A DNA stretch of 64,000 nt from Termitomyces sp. T153 (GCA_018296165.2 JACKQL020000099.1:1-64000); one strand, 5' to 3'. Numbered from the stretch's first letter, positions 44,778 to 55,557 are shown. Numbers and translations are program-made. Notes: generated from the sequence alone by a model not told the origin.

Positions 44778-45400
44778 TCAAATCCCATGCAAGGGTGTTA
44801 GCATGTCCAGAAAGAATGGAGTCATCTGAGTGGACAAATGAACATGGTTGTTGTACTGGAATTCAGCATTAGGCAGAAGCTCATCCCAATCATCCTGCTT
44901 TTCATTGCAGAACAGGCAAAGGTACTGTTTCAGTTCCTGATTGACATGTTCTGTCTGCCCATCTGACTGAGGATGATAAGCTGTAGTTGTATGGAGCTTT
45001 ACTCCAAGCAGGTGATACAGTTCTTGAGTAAATTCTGCCACAAACTGTGGGCCTTGATCACAGACATATCCATCAAACAGACCATGGAGCTTCCAGACAT
45101 TCTTTTGATACAGGCTAGCCACTCCCAGGGCAGAGCAGGTGGTGTGAGTAGGGATGAAGTGAGCCCACTTACTATAGAGGTCCACCACTACTATTACTGC
45201 ATCATACCCATGAGCATCTAGGAGTTCAACAATGAAGTCCACTGAGGCAACACTCCATCAGATAGCTGGAATGGGAAGAGGATGGAGCTGACCCATAGGT
45301 GGCTGGCAGTAAGACTTGGTGTGGAGGCAGAGATTACAAGTGCTGGTGTAAGTGCCTATGTAGTGAGATATTTGAGGCCACCACTGTTGCATCCTGGGCT
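44778..45400 (-). pseudogene. Gypsy F integrase core
   Basis: The 154-codon frame 45242-44778 holds MDFIVELLDAHGYDAVIVVV (first Asp), YVCDQGPQFVAEF (second Asp) and YHPQSDGQTEHVNQELKQYL (Glu). The D-D-E triad is complete. Upstream, the zinc region (to 45400) has stops; downstream, the frame ends before the chromodomain. Confidence 0.9.
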
Positions 45401-45479
45401 GCCAGGAGTTGGATTAGCAGCTCTTCTTGCTCTGATGCAGACAGGTAGTGGACTTGTAGCCCTTGAGGATGGTAATGGT

Positions 45480-46736
45480 GATGTGCTCCTATGCCACCTA
45501 GCTGCTGTGCAGGATAACAAAAGAAAACCTAAACACTGGCAACCAGAAATGGTGACTGGCAATAGGAAGTAATGAGGGCAAGTTGGTAAACATCCCAGAA
45601 AGCAAGAGCTAATGGATGTGAGGGTGATGTAGGAGTCAAGTGAGAAATGTTGCAATTGCTAGCCTAAATTGCTAGACAGTAATGTGGGATCACTAAGCCA
45701 CTGGGTAGTAAAAAGGAACAAGAGGTGGAGAAAGATTGTAAGTGATTGAGAACAGTAGAGTGATAAGAAGACAAAAAGACAAAAGATTGTTGAGGACAAT
45801 GAGGTCTATCAACCAGAAAGAGAAGAAGGAGGAGGAGTTAGTGAAGTCAGTAATGGTCAGGGATGAAAGCAAACTAGTCTCTAGCTGTAATTGCTAGCAT
45901 TGCTAAGTTGTAACACACTATAGAGTACCTGCAGTTGGTACCTATGCTAAATCAAATATGAGGTCATCAAGACTTGTTGCTTAAGCCAATAATGATGACA
46001 AGAGTGAGCAAGACAAGATCTGAAGCCTCAAAGCTGAGGAATACTTTGGAGGGACAATACACTTATTGTTTTCTCTGTATGTATTTATACTGTTTGTAGG
46101 TATAGTATTCAAAAAGGAAAGATAGTCACTGCCAGCAATGGCATCTGCTAAAGTGCCCATGATAGATATTGGATGTCAGTATGGTAACCAAGTGTATGTA
46201 AGCAATGTCTGAAAAATGCATAATAGATGTTAATAAGAAAACAAAAAAGCATACCTAACATCACTATCTGAAGTATAGATGCTGTTCAGGTATATTTGTA
46301 AGCAAGATAAGAGAAATGATGAATAAGGGGTCACAAGGCCTTCAATGTCCTTGTTCTGAAGTATTGTTGCTGCTAAGTGATGTTGCTAGTAATCATTGCT
46401 AAGGAAAGGTCTCAACCTTATTGTTCTAGATTCAAAGGCTAGATTCTATGTGATGAGGCTCATGATTCAGAAGTCTTATAGTTGCTGGAATCCCATGCAA
46501 ATGGCTACATTGTTCCAGACCTTGAGGCTAGACTATACATGACCAGTCATGTGACTTGTGTGTGACCTATAAAACAAGAATCTAAAAAAATAACAAGAAA
46601 CACAAAAATCCTGTGCTGTGTCCAAGTCAGGTGCTGACTAGATAAGATAATCAGAGATGTTGTTAATAGTGCTCAGTGACAAGTGGGTCTTATCAATGGG
46701 CAAATTGACCTGCCTTTCCACAGCATTAACACAACA
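45480..46736. mobile_element. Unknown 1257-bp insertion (TG...CA, TSD GAGGA)
   Basis: Compared with the same gag stretch in J, F has foreign sequence beginning TGGTAATGG at 45480 and ending AACACAACA at 46736. Both sides carry GAGGA (45475-45479 and 46737-46741). There is no ORF of note; it is AT-rich and CG-free. TG...CA ends with a 5-bp TSD suggest a long solo LTR or a small non-autonomous LTR element of a family not otherwise seen here. Confidence 0.6.
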
Positions 46737-46741
46737 GAGGA

Positions 46742-47442
46742 GTAGAGGATTGCTGTTGGGAGGTGTCAACATCCAATGTACTTGTCCAGTGACCACTTCC
46801 CTTGATCATACTGGGTTTGGTCCCTTGGTCTTGAAGGGAGAGAGCTGCAGTCTTGACAGGGTCAAGGGGAAAGAACTCAGCTTGGAACTCCTTCTCAAAC
46901 TCCATCCAGCCAGAAAAACTCTCAACTCCTTCTGAGCATTAAAAAATGCACAGTGCATAGGTCAAGGCTTGGCCAGCCTTCATATAGGAGAGAACCCAGG
47001 AAATTTTCAAGGCATGAGGGGCAAAGGCTTCACTGCTCAACTGGATATAGGTGATGCAAGACTGGAGAAAACATTCCCCAACTCTATGGTCCCCATCAAA
47101 TACATCAAGGAGTGCAGAGCAAGGAAGTTTGGAGCAGGATGCTAAAAACTCTGAGCTAGATGCAGAAGAAAATCCTACTGCCATGCTGAGGTCCATGGGG
47201 AGGCATCTCAGGAGGGCCTGGAGGATAAGGGACACTGCTTTGGTGGTTTGATGGAGCTCAGTAAGTTTGGCAGTATAAGAGGTAAGGAAAGCTTGGGTAA
47301 GTTGAACCTGTGTCTCCAGGGACAGAAAATGACCCCAGGCATTGTCCTGCAGGCTTGAAGCATCAGGGGGAGGTGCTAGAGAGGTTGGTTGGGTCATAAG
47401 AGAAGCACAGAGGGCACTAAGACACTGGTGGGGGAGAGACAT
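46742..47442 (-). pseudogene. Gypsy F gag
   Basis: The frame 47442-46939 starts MSLPHQCLSALCASL and includes SLETQVQLTQAFLTSYTAKL and HALKISWVLSYMKAGQALTY, the capsid start seen in B and I. The stretch 46920-46742 continues with the block that J has at 55200-55390. Confidence 0.82.
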
Positions 47443-47514
47443 TTTGAGGAACCAAATAGAAACTCAAGCAATTGAAAAGGGGGCTCCAAGACTGAATCTA
47501 GAGACTTGTTCTGC

Positions 47515-47940
47515 TGTAAGGGTGACCTCTGGAGGCTGTGGCTCAGTCACACAACTGGCAGAGGAAAATACAAAGTTTTCTCATAATAGTGGCACAGCAG
47601 AAACTAACTACATACCTGGCAGAAGAAAATTCATGGAAACACTGCAAATTTACAGAAATCAACCATGGGAAATACCATGAGAAAGATGATGTCAGATTTT
47701 GCACATGCACAGAGCTCAATGTCATCATCAAAGCCATTATGAAAGTCATGTGACCTGAAACAAGAACTCCATTGTAAATAGCTTTGATCTCGAGCCACAG
47801 ATCGCATGACACTACCAGGGTGGTACTGCTGGGTAGCCCTGGATTGAGAGTACTTGTGACCAAAGATGGGAGTCTGAGAGTGAGGCTGGCTGGGAATAAA
47901 GGAAACAAATGATACTCCAGACATGTGAAGTCCCCTGATA
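47515..47940 (-). repeat. 5' LTR of Gypsy F
   Basis: 426 bp starting tgtaagggtgacctctgg and ending tcccctgata. The adjoining primer-binding site agacttgttct is at 47502-47512. Confidence 0.85.
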
Positions 47941-47998
47941 GTGTGCTTGTCAGCAGTTTGATCCTTCCACATCAACAGCAAGCTCCCTTTCACTGCAA

Positions 47999-48747
47999 TT
48001 GAATCTCCGCTGGTTCAGTGGCTCATCCAGGGCATTAAGCACTACCACAGCAAGCCCAGCCAATGCCCCATCCAGCCCATCACCCTCCCTGTTCTCATGG
48101 CCTTACTCAACTCCACCCTGGCACCACTGCAGGCCACAGCACCATTTATGCCGCATGCTGTCTCACCTACTCAGCACTTCTCCACAGTGGCAAATTCACC
48201 ATGGGGAAGGGAGGAAATTAAAGCCCCAGCCTTAACCTCTTACGCAAGTCCATCAAATTCATCCCCGACTTTGCAACAGCCACCCATGCACATGTCACCC
48301 TGACCAGCTTCCAAGACTGACCCCTTTCAAAAAGGGGTTACAATCATCATTGCAGCTGTGCCCGGCCTCCCCACCTGCCCTATCGTCGCCCTCAAATGCC
48401 TGTTCTGCGAGCTCCCATGCACGGACGACACCCCACTCTTTGAGCAGGCCGATGGTGGAGCTATGCCTTATGGCTACTTTGTCAAGGCCATCCGGGACGC
48501 ACTGTCCCTTGCAGGACTCAGCCCAGAATGCTACGCGGGACACAGCTTTAGACGGGGCGCAGCATTGGCGGGCTACTTGGACTACGAGATTCAGCTCCTC
48601 AGTCAGTGGCGCAGCAACTCATACAAGCTGTATATCAAGAACGAGCCTACGCGGATCTTGTATGTTTCTTTCCTCCTTCACTTGGCACACACTCACCTAG
48701 TTCCTTTCGGCCCTCCGGCTCTACAGGACTTCACTGCTATGGCTTGA
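47999..48747 (+). pseudogene. Tyrosine recombinase gene fragment (Crypton/DIRS-like)
   Basis: The N-terminal half (47999-48330) shows broken frames with VQWLIQGIKHYHSKPSQ and AACCLTYSALLHSGKFT; in relatives the latter block carries the first catalytic Arg, which is His here. The C-terminal frame 48358-48747 shows PYGYFVKAIRDALSLAGLSP, AGHSFRRGAALAGYL (His and second Arg present) and LLSQWRSNSYKLYIKNEP with the Tyr. CG is nearly absent in the first half and frequent in the second. It is probably a remnant of a YR transposon. Confidence 0.8.
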
Positions 48748-48807
48748 GTCTTCCGGTTCCTCTCTCTCTCGGGAGGGAAATCTGGCGCTCGAGAACTTTT
48801 CGGACTC
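48739..48807 (+). repeat. Direct repeat, copy 1, after the recombinase fragment
   Basis: gcttgagtcttccggttcct... to gactcaaagaaa. It matches 49140-49207 except for an extra tctctctc and two substitutions. Confidence 0.9.
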
Positions 48808-49139
48808 AAAGAAATACCATTTTCTTTTTGCAAAACACACGACCGAACTTCGGATCCGCCTTTTCCCGGTTACACGATCATTCCTTAATCTTCTACCCAT
48901 AACTCACCCTACCACTCTGGCCTCACAACTCGATCGCATCGAATTAATATCACTGTCTCCTTCTCATTGTTCCATAGGACATCTATACCTGTGAACGTAA
49001 TCCGAACAACTCATCGTCTCACACTGCGCTCGCAGCGCACGTACTCGCTACATCTACGTTACGCGTCTTTTGGTCACCCACCCACCACTATTCAATACTT
49101 CATTCTACCTATCTCCTAGCCTTACAGTCCCCAGTACTT

Positions 49140-49207
49140 AGCTTGAGTCTTCCGGTTCCTCGGGAGGGAAATCCGGCGCTCGAGAACTTTTCAGACTCAA
49201 AGAAACT
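49140..49207 (+). repeat. Direct repeat, copy 2
   Basis: Second copy of the repeat at 48739-48807. The two bracket about 330 bp of CG-containing non-coding sequence and may mark the 3' end structure of the YR element. Confidence 0.9.
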
Positions 49208-49812
49208 TTTAGTGAAGAGGCGTTGGCTACTACCCCAATTACACAGCAGATTTCCTCTGGTTTGTACTATCGAGTCCGTTCTGGTTATATACCACTGATA
49301 TATCAATCACGAACGTTTTAACTCGTTATGAGGGTCACAAATCCAATGTAAAGGAGAATTGTTGAAGCTGAATTCGGCGATCGGTTTACGTGAGACCGTG
49401 AAGATGACAAAAATAATGGTGGACTATCTTTCATTGCTGCTTATGATATCAAACATGTAAGACGACGAAAAATGGCAAGGCATCGAGACTAGTCAACATC
49501 ATAGAAATCCAGCTCCTCGTGAAACGAAAGTTGGATCAGGTCAGAAAGACCTTGAACCCGACATTTCCACGCATCTTGGATCGCAGGCGCTACGTCTGTA
49601 CATGTATGAGGTTGACTGAGGACGCGGTGAACGAGACACGAGTGCCTTCGACCAAAATCAAACCTAACGTAGATTCTTTAGGATGTACATCTTCACAAAC
49701 AAAAAAATCTAGACCAAAAGAAGTCACTTTAACCGTGCCAATACACCATTGTACATACTTACAATAACACATACATACAATTTATCCCCTCATCCTCACC
49801 CTCAACTCAAGA
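49208..49812. other. Intergenic sequence downstream of the ERV41-like gene
   Basis: Only short, unconvincing ORFs. The part next to 49813 should contain the 3' untranslated region of the gene on the minus strand. Confidence 0.5.
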
Positions 49813-51736
49813 TTAATCATCCTTTTTCGGTCCCCCGCCCATCCTCTTCGGCGGCGGCGCAACCGGCGTAGGCCCGTTGCCACCTCCATTCCCATTCGCA
49901 CTGAATCCAGGCGTTGGCGGGAACGCCGCATACCCAGGCGTGCTCGGTACATTGCCGCTCACAATCGGAGCAGACGCAGACACAACAACAGACGGCGTAC
50001 GCGTATGCGTATGCCTCGACCCAGGCGCAGGCGTCCACGTCGCCGCAGGACGCATGCCGTTCGCGGGAGCCTGGCCAGGTCCAGGTCCGAACATGGATGA
50101 ATTTTGGCTTTGGAACGCTCCGCTTTGAGGTGTAGGCGGGATTGGAATATTCGAGGGTGTAGGCGAGACATTGAACGCGGGGGATGCCGATGTCGAAGGG
50201 GGCGGCCCGGAAGCAGAAGCGGGACTAGGGAACCCATTTAGAGTGGGCGTGCCGGTGTAGGATGCATTCGCATACGAAGGCGAGCGTGAGTGCAAGAGTG
50301 TGTCCCCTGCGCCTTCCAACACCCATCCTGTTCCCTGTCTAACCATCTTTCCCCTCGCGCGGAGCTCCGACCCGCCCCATTTCGCCCGTAAACCGACTTT
50401 CACACCTGTAGCTTCAGCAGCGACTATGCCCGGTGCGGCATCGGCGCCAGATACGACTTCGACCGCACGTGTGGTGATGCGAATCGCGTAGCCCATGCAG
50501 ACAAAGATTCCGCCTATGACGCCAACGCACCGAATGATGAGCTGGATTAAAGAAGGCGTACGTTGGTGAATTGTTATGCTAAGGGGGTCGAGATCGAATT
50601 TGAAAAAGATACCGGGAGTGCCGTGGTTGTGCTGCATAACGCGGGTGTAGTGCGTTACACTGTATTGATTCGTGTTGAGGGGCCGAGAACGAGGGGCAAT
50701 GTAGGTGGTAGGGACGACGTGCAAGAAATACTGGTATGCGATGAAAGCTGAAAAGAAGATTAGCTGTAGGGGCCAACGGAAGAGGGGGAAGACGTACGAT
50801 CATGAGTTACTTCATATGAATAGTCCAAAGGCTGGACGATGTCAGGAAAATGAGGCCCAAAAGAAAATTCTTTGATGATATGGGAGAGATTCATTTCTGC
50901 GTTCGAATCAGTTTCGATATAGTTTGCAATTGGCAAAAAAAAAAGTACTGACTACTATGATCGACATGCTCATAGCTCGCATATCCATGACCAAGGGTGG
51001 TTATGTGCAAGTTAGCTCGTAAAAAATGAGTCATCGAACAATTGAACGACCAGAAAAGGAAGTAATCACCGGTGACTCTTTTAACGATAAGCGTTCCCCA
51101 TACTCTACATGCATCTCCAGAACTTTCGTGTGTATACGTCGGTTGAAACCCTGTCTTTGCTCTCCGTAACCAAGCAAAAAAGCCGCGTGATTTTTTTGAC
51201 TGAGAGACAGCCTCTTGGACCGAAAGTGCCTTCGAATGGGAGGTGAATTTGTACGCTTGGTTCGTATCAAAAACAGCCTAGGTTGGCGCTGAATAACCAA
51301 GTAAGGTGTTGGCACATGGGTACATACCCCATCCCTGCGTACAGTGCCCGTGAGCATCAGACGGTCTCCGACCGCGTCTCTTAGATCCACATTAAGATCT
51401 AAGATACGATCAGATACCTCTCCAACTATCAACAATTCTTTACTTACATTGACAAGGCATACCAATCACAATGTCGATATTGATACCCATATAAGACTGC
51501 TTATTATTATCGACGCTAAATTCCGTATCAGGCCAGCCCCAGATATACTCCGCAATATCATTGAGCATGAGCAACAATGCCAACAGCGCCACAAAGATAG
51601 TCATGAACCCGCGCGACTCTGACCGGGACTTATACGTCGAGGGGATCTTTGGAAATGCATCGAACTGGGCTAGGGGCGCTGGGACGACGGAGTCGAGTTT
51701 GTCCAGGATAGAAGTGTCAGAGTCTTCCGACGACAT
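49813..51736 (-). CDS. ERV41: Erv41-like COPII vesicle protein, six exons
   Basis: Exons 51736-51448, 51398-51328, 51277-51070, 51015-50956, 50896-50798 and 50747-49813 join in frame to 553 codons with GT-AG introns of 49-59 nt. Start at MSSEDSDTSILDKLD. Residues 44-62 form a membrane span, followed by EYIWGWPDTEF and CQYLNVDLRDAVGDRL. The luminal part has TANLHITTLGHGYASYEHVD and FSFGPHFPDIVQPLD; a second span is at about 309-331. Erv41 and Erv46 form an ER-Golgi cargo and retrieval receptor. The cytosolic tail is unusually long (about 220 residues, Pro/Ser/Gly-rich) and ends KKDD, a dilysine ER-retrieval signal. All plus-strand ORFs here are shadows. The gene looks intact. Confidence 0.93.
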
Positions 51737-51901
51737 TGCTAGCCGCCGTGATGATGAAGGGACAGCGTGAAGCCAGAGGGAGAAGGAGAAGAGAGGTCCC
51801 AGGTGGTAGAGCAAACTGAGAAGCGGAGAATTGCCTGGCCTGCCAGCTGAATCCTCGGCGTTACACATACGTGTCCATTATATATACTAATAAGTGCAAA
51901 T

Positions 51902-51939
51902 ACGGCCACGTGAGGTAGTGAATGACGAACGGCCACGTG
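51902..51939. promoter_or_regulatory. Two E-box elements (acggccacgtg) upstream of the ERV41-like gene
   Basis: The 11-mer acggccacgtg occurs at 51902-51912 and 51929-51939, spaced 27 bp, about 170-205 bp before the start codon at 51736. CACGTG is the core site for bHLH factors of the Cbf1 type. It also lies about 90 bp from the 3' end of the tRNA gene. Confidence 0.4.
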
Positions 51940-52029
51940 CATATTTATAACGAAACTTCAAAATTGTCAATGCAAAGGCAATGCCAAAACATGATATTGT
52001 AGAAAAATTAACTAGGCTTGCACTAGCTT

Positions 52030-52123
52030 TGGACACTGTGGGAATTGAACCCACGACCTCACGCAGATTGGAGAACAACGTCCAGATGCGAAGCGTGCGC
52101 GCTACCAACTGTGCCAAGTGCCC
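52030..52123 (-). tRNA. tRNA-Ala(CGC) with a 21-nt intron
   Basis: The 94-nt sequence folds fully: acceptor GGGCACT/AGTGTCC with a G-U at the third pair (the alanine identity element), D-arm around agttggta, and anticodon stem CACGC/GCGTG. The anticodon loop is TT-CGC-A, then a 21-nt intron, then T; the T-arm is GTGGG-TTCAATT-CCCAC and the discriminator A. The intron sits one base after the anticodon, the canonical place. A and B box sequences are present, and a T-run follows (ttaatttttct). Confidence 0.92.
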
Positions 52124-52264
52124 TTGCAACAATCGAGGGAGGAATGCATATGATGGCACAGCACCATCACAGCAACTCTAATAAGAGAGTAAATGTCAAC
52201 GAATGAAACCGCTTCATTATCGATCAAGAAATGTGTCGTTAGATACTTCAACAGTCTTATCTAC

Positions 52265-52356
52265 GGGCACTTGATACGGTTGGTAGCGCGCACGCTTCAC
52301 ATCAATGTATTCTTCAGATTTGCGTGAGGTTGTGGGTTCAACTCCCACAGTGTCCA
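52265..52356 (+). tRNA. Diverged tRNA-Ala copy with CAC anticodon (probable pseudogene)
   Basis: Same acceptor stem with the G-U third pair, same anticodon stem and T-arm as the gene at 52030-52123, but the anticodon reads CAC, the D-stem is disrupted (ATAC against GCGC), and the intron is 19 nt and different. About 45 bp downstream of both copies are also similar (aaagc...aatttttct...aatatcat), while upstream flanks are not. It is either a decayed inverted duplicate or a tRNA-derived repeat. Confidence 0.75.
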
Positions 52357-53667
52357 AAGCTTTTACAAGTGGATTCTAATTTTTCTGGAATATCATTGCA
52401 CTAGTGGTGCTTACTTGGTTGTTGAATAATGATAAGTTGTACCAGTAATGCAGCTGGTCATTTAACAGTTTTTTCATGTGCAAAAGCACAGAATATCATT
52501 GTTAAGAAATCAGACAGACTTTAAGAAGAAGCAGAGCATACAATGTTACAAGTGATAAGGAGTGCATAGCTACACACAATCTATCTATCAGTTGTGTTAA
52601 ATAAAGGTATAAGTCTGATCAGCCACTAGAAGCATCACATAAGCTCACTTATCTTCAAAATTTCTCCTCAAGCAAAATGTGTGCAATGCTTCTGCTGAAT
52701 CTTAAGAGTGATATTATTTTCATCATCTGGAAGGATAACAATGCTAGCAAAGTGTTTTTGCACTTACTTGAGTGAGATGCTTTTCTCTGAGCTCTCAGAA
52801 AGTGTAATGATGAGTTCCTCCACACCAAAAGCAAATAATACTAATACTAGCCCTCTTCTCTTTGATGTGACCATAGCTTCTGAAGGTTGGTTGGCCAAGA
52901 TTATGGTGACTCTCCTCATTAAGTAGGCAAGTGATGACAAAATCAAGGGTGAGCTCTGTTTAGCATAGTTAGTGTGAAATAGCCAAAAAAAATACATAGA
53001 GCATTTATAGCAGCAGATTCAGATGATATGGAAAGAAAAAGCAAAAAGAAGAAATAGAGTCTCTGCAAGATTTGTGCATGCAATGCAATAGAAATTTAGC
53101 CCTGGGAGGCAAGTGTCCCTTTGCTGGGCAGGGATGAGACACTTGAGGCATTTTCAAAATATTTAGTGCTTGTGTTAGAAAATCAGACAGAAATTCTGAA
53201 AAAAATAATAGAGCATGCAATGTTACAAGCACTAAGAAGCACACAACTACACACAACCTATACATCAAATATATTGAATAAAGTTATAAGTCTAATCAGC
53301 CATCCATAAGCATAATGTGAGCTCACTATAATCGAGTGCCTGTTACCTCTCCTATTCATAACTGTATAATAATTAATCTATCATTATTAAATGGTAGTGT
53401 CACATGATGCTACTTATAAAATACTATTATTGTAATTATGTAAGGCAGCACATTACTTCATACTTCATGGAGATAATCAACCAGCTGGTTTTGACTTATG
53501 GAGTGTGAAATGTAAGCTGTGCAAACCATAATGGAAACATTACATTTTATTAAGTCAAATAAGTGTTTACTCATTTGCAAAGCAAAAGCCAAACTTCTTA
53601 AAAAGAAGTTCACTGCCACTAGTTACAAACGATCAGAACATTAAAATTTTAACATTCACCTTCTGCA
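52357..53667. repeat. AT-rich non-coding region with a diverged direct repeat
   Basis: A block of about 160 bp beginning with atcagacaga occurs near 52508-52655 and again near 53182-53335. Shared words include gcaatgttacaag/acaatgttacaag, ctacacacaa and aaaggtataagtctgatcagcca/aaagttataagtctaatcagcca. The 500 bp between contain only weak ORFs. It may be two old LTRs or a tandem duplication. Confidence 0.55.
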
Positions 53668-54460
53668 ATGGGCACAGTGGTGACCATGAAAGGTCAGGTC
53701 TTTGGGCCTAGGTCAGAACCAGAGTTTGATGGAGCATTGCAGAGTGCTCCACATGAAATGTTGGATCCTGCCATGTCACACCATGACATGAGGAGAGAGA
53801 GTGGGGTGATGCCAGAAGGGCTGCCAGCAGCTACTCGCATTTGACTACCCCTGGGTAGTCTAACAAGCATCATAGGGGAAGGTATTCAAGTCCCCTCTAC
53901 TTGGTTGTGCCCAACAGTAGATCTAAAGAGTACAGTGTTGGCAGCTCACAAAGGAAAAACCCCCTTGTATGCACTTACAGCACTGCAAGTGGAAGGGTTG
54001 AGATCCTTTCCAGAGTCCGTGAGAGGTCAGCATGACTTCTCTATAGTGATTACACCACTGAGGAGTGATGAAGATGCACCTCACAGGGCATGCAGCACTG
54101 TACAATCATGAGCTGGGGCTATGCTGAGCTTGCACACAGCAGAACCATCAGCATTCATCAAGACAATCCCAGAAGATGTTGAAGACACCTTGGATACAGA
54201 CAGTGAAGTGCATCCAGATGACATCATCCACAGGAGGGTGTTGGTATTCTGGTAAAGTCAGGTTGAGGTCCCTAAGGCTTCAACACAGCAATGCTTAGTT
54301 GCAGGAGTAGCTAAGCACATAGTGATCAAGCAGTTGCTGGATGAAGGAATCATCCCAACCAACCTGGTAAAGTTCATGAAACTCTACATGATCTTTCTAG
54401 CACAGGTGACAGATTACCTCCCACAGTGAATAAGACCCAATTGTTGCTGAGCACCATTTT
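53668..54460 (+). pseudogene. Unrecognised retroelement-like coding remnant
   Basis: A frame can be followed from the ATG at 53668 (MGTVVTMKGQVFGPRSEPEF) across stops to about 54440 (EVHPDDIIHRRVLVFW; KQLLDEGIIPTNLVKFMKLY). CG is almost absent, as in the neighbouring transposons. No domain is recognised. Confidence 0.3.
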
Positions 54461-54645
54461 TCAGCATTTCTGATTGGACAGCATCTGACTGTATTGCACA
54501 TGACCATGCACAAGTCACAATACTTATCACCTGGGGTCTAGCCCCAAGGTCTGAAACAATGTAGCCTTTGCATGGAATTTTAGCAAACACAAGACTTCTG
54601 GATCATGAGCCTCATCATGTGGAGTCTGGCCCTTGGGTCTAGAAC

Positions 54646-54960
54646 TGTCAGGGACTACTGTGGCCAGACTCCCAATCATATGATTGGGTTGGTATGTGCA
54701 CAACTGCAGTGCTGCACATGTCTTGGTCATGTGACTGGGGTTGTCATGTGCATGACCACAGCACTGCATGTGCCTTGGTCATGTGACTTGAGTCAATTTT
54801 CTGAACACTAGCATTAAAAATCCTCAGACTTGTTCTCCTTGGATCTCCCTTTACCAGGTGTGTAGTCATGCTTGTAGACATTGTACTATGCTGAATAGAC
54901 TTTGGATCTCCCTTTGCTGGTTGTGTGATTGAGCCACAGTCTCCAAAGGTCACCCTTACA
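54646..54960 (+). repeat. 5' LTR of Gypsy J
   Basis: 315 bp. It carries AGACTTGTTCT at 54836-54846, the predicted transcript start, exactly complementary to the primer-binding site at 54963-54973. Upstream of it, two tandem-like copies of tgcacatgtcttggtcatgtgact-type sequence occupy the U3 region. Confidence 0.92.
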
Positions 54961-54962
54961 GC

Positions 54963-54973
54963 AGAACAAGTCT
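54963..54973 (+). promoter_or_regulatory. Primer-binding site of Gypsy J, complementary to its own LTR
   Basis: AGAACAAGTCT, two bases after the 5' LTR. It is identical to the sites in elements B, F and I. Confidence 0.72.
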
Positions 54974-55069
54974 CTAGATTTGGTCTGGGAGCCCCCTTTT
55001 TGATTGCCTGAGTTCTACTTGGTTCCTTAAAAGGTCTCTCCCCCACCAGTGTCTTAGTGCCCCCTGTGC

Positions 55070-55557
55070 TCCTCTCATGACCCAACCAACCCCTCCAGCA
55101 CCTCCCCCTGATGCTTTGAGCCCCCAGGATGATGCCTGGAGTTGTTTTCTGTAAGCCTTGACTTATGCACTGTGCATTTTTTGATGCTCAGGAGGAGTTG
55201 AGAGTTTTTCTGGCTGGATGGAGTTTGAAAAGGAGTTCCAAGCTGAGTTATTTCCCCTTGACCCCACCAAGACCACAGCTCTCTCCCTTCAAGACCAAGA
55301 GACCAAACCCAGTGTGATCAAGGAAAGTGGTCACTGGACAAGTACATTGGATGTTGATGCCTCCCAACAGCAATCCTCTACAAAGGCTAGAAGTCTGCTA
55401 CCTATCTGCATCAGAGCAAGAAGAGCTGCTTTGTAAACTCCTAGCAGTAAGCAATGCAACAGGAACTCTCTCTCCTGATGCACCTATAGCCATTCACTCC
55501 AATGAGGTGGCCAATGTATTGGAGGAGGTTCCTGCAGAGTTAGAGGAGGATTTTTAA
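55070..55557 (+). pseudogene. Gypsy J gag, internally deleted
   Basis: The start resembles F gag (MTQPTPPAPPPDALSPQDD-like reading near 55078). A jump near 55140 then leads to capsid-end sequence and CYLSASEQEELLCKLLAVSN (about 55395). The zinc knuckle present in B and I is missing. Ends at 55557 (ELEEDF). Confidence 0.75.

Larger units (their letters stand above)
43700..47940 (-). mobile_element. Gypsy F: internally deleted chromovirus
   Basis: LTRs at 43700-44105 (3') and 47515-47940 (5') flank a chromodomain, an integrase and part of gag. Protease, RT and RNase H are missing: the integrase joins gag-end sequence near 45400. A 1257-bp foreign piece sits in the gag remnant. The flanks (agtct and gtgtg) do not match, so the ends may come from different insertions. 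The lineage is that of J (54646-59902). Confidence 0.85.

Noticed and set aside
43700..47940. Matching TSDs for Gypsy F
   Set aside because: The flanks agtct and gtgtg do not match, so no TSD is claimed.
49877..50751. Several plus-strand ORFs over the ERV41-like gene
   Set aside because: Shadows of the long CG-rich last exon on the minus strand.
52764..52997. Minus-strand ORF with plausible protein composition
   Set aside because: Only 77 codons in AT-rich repeat-like DNA, with a stop right after and no recognisable domain.
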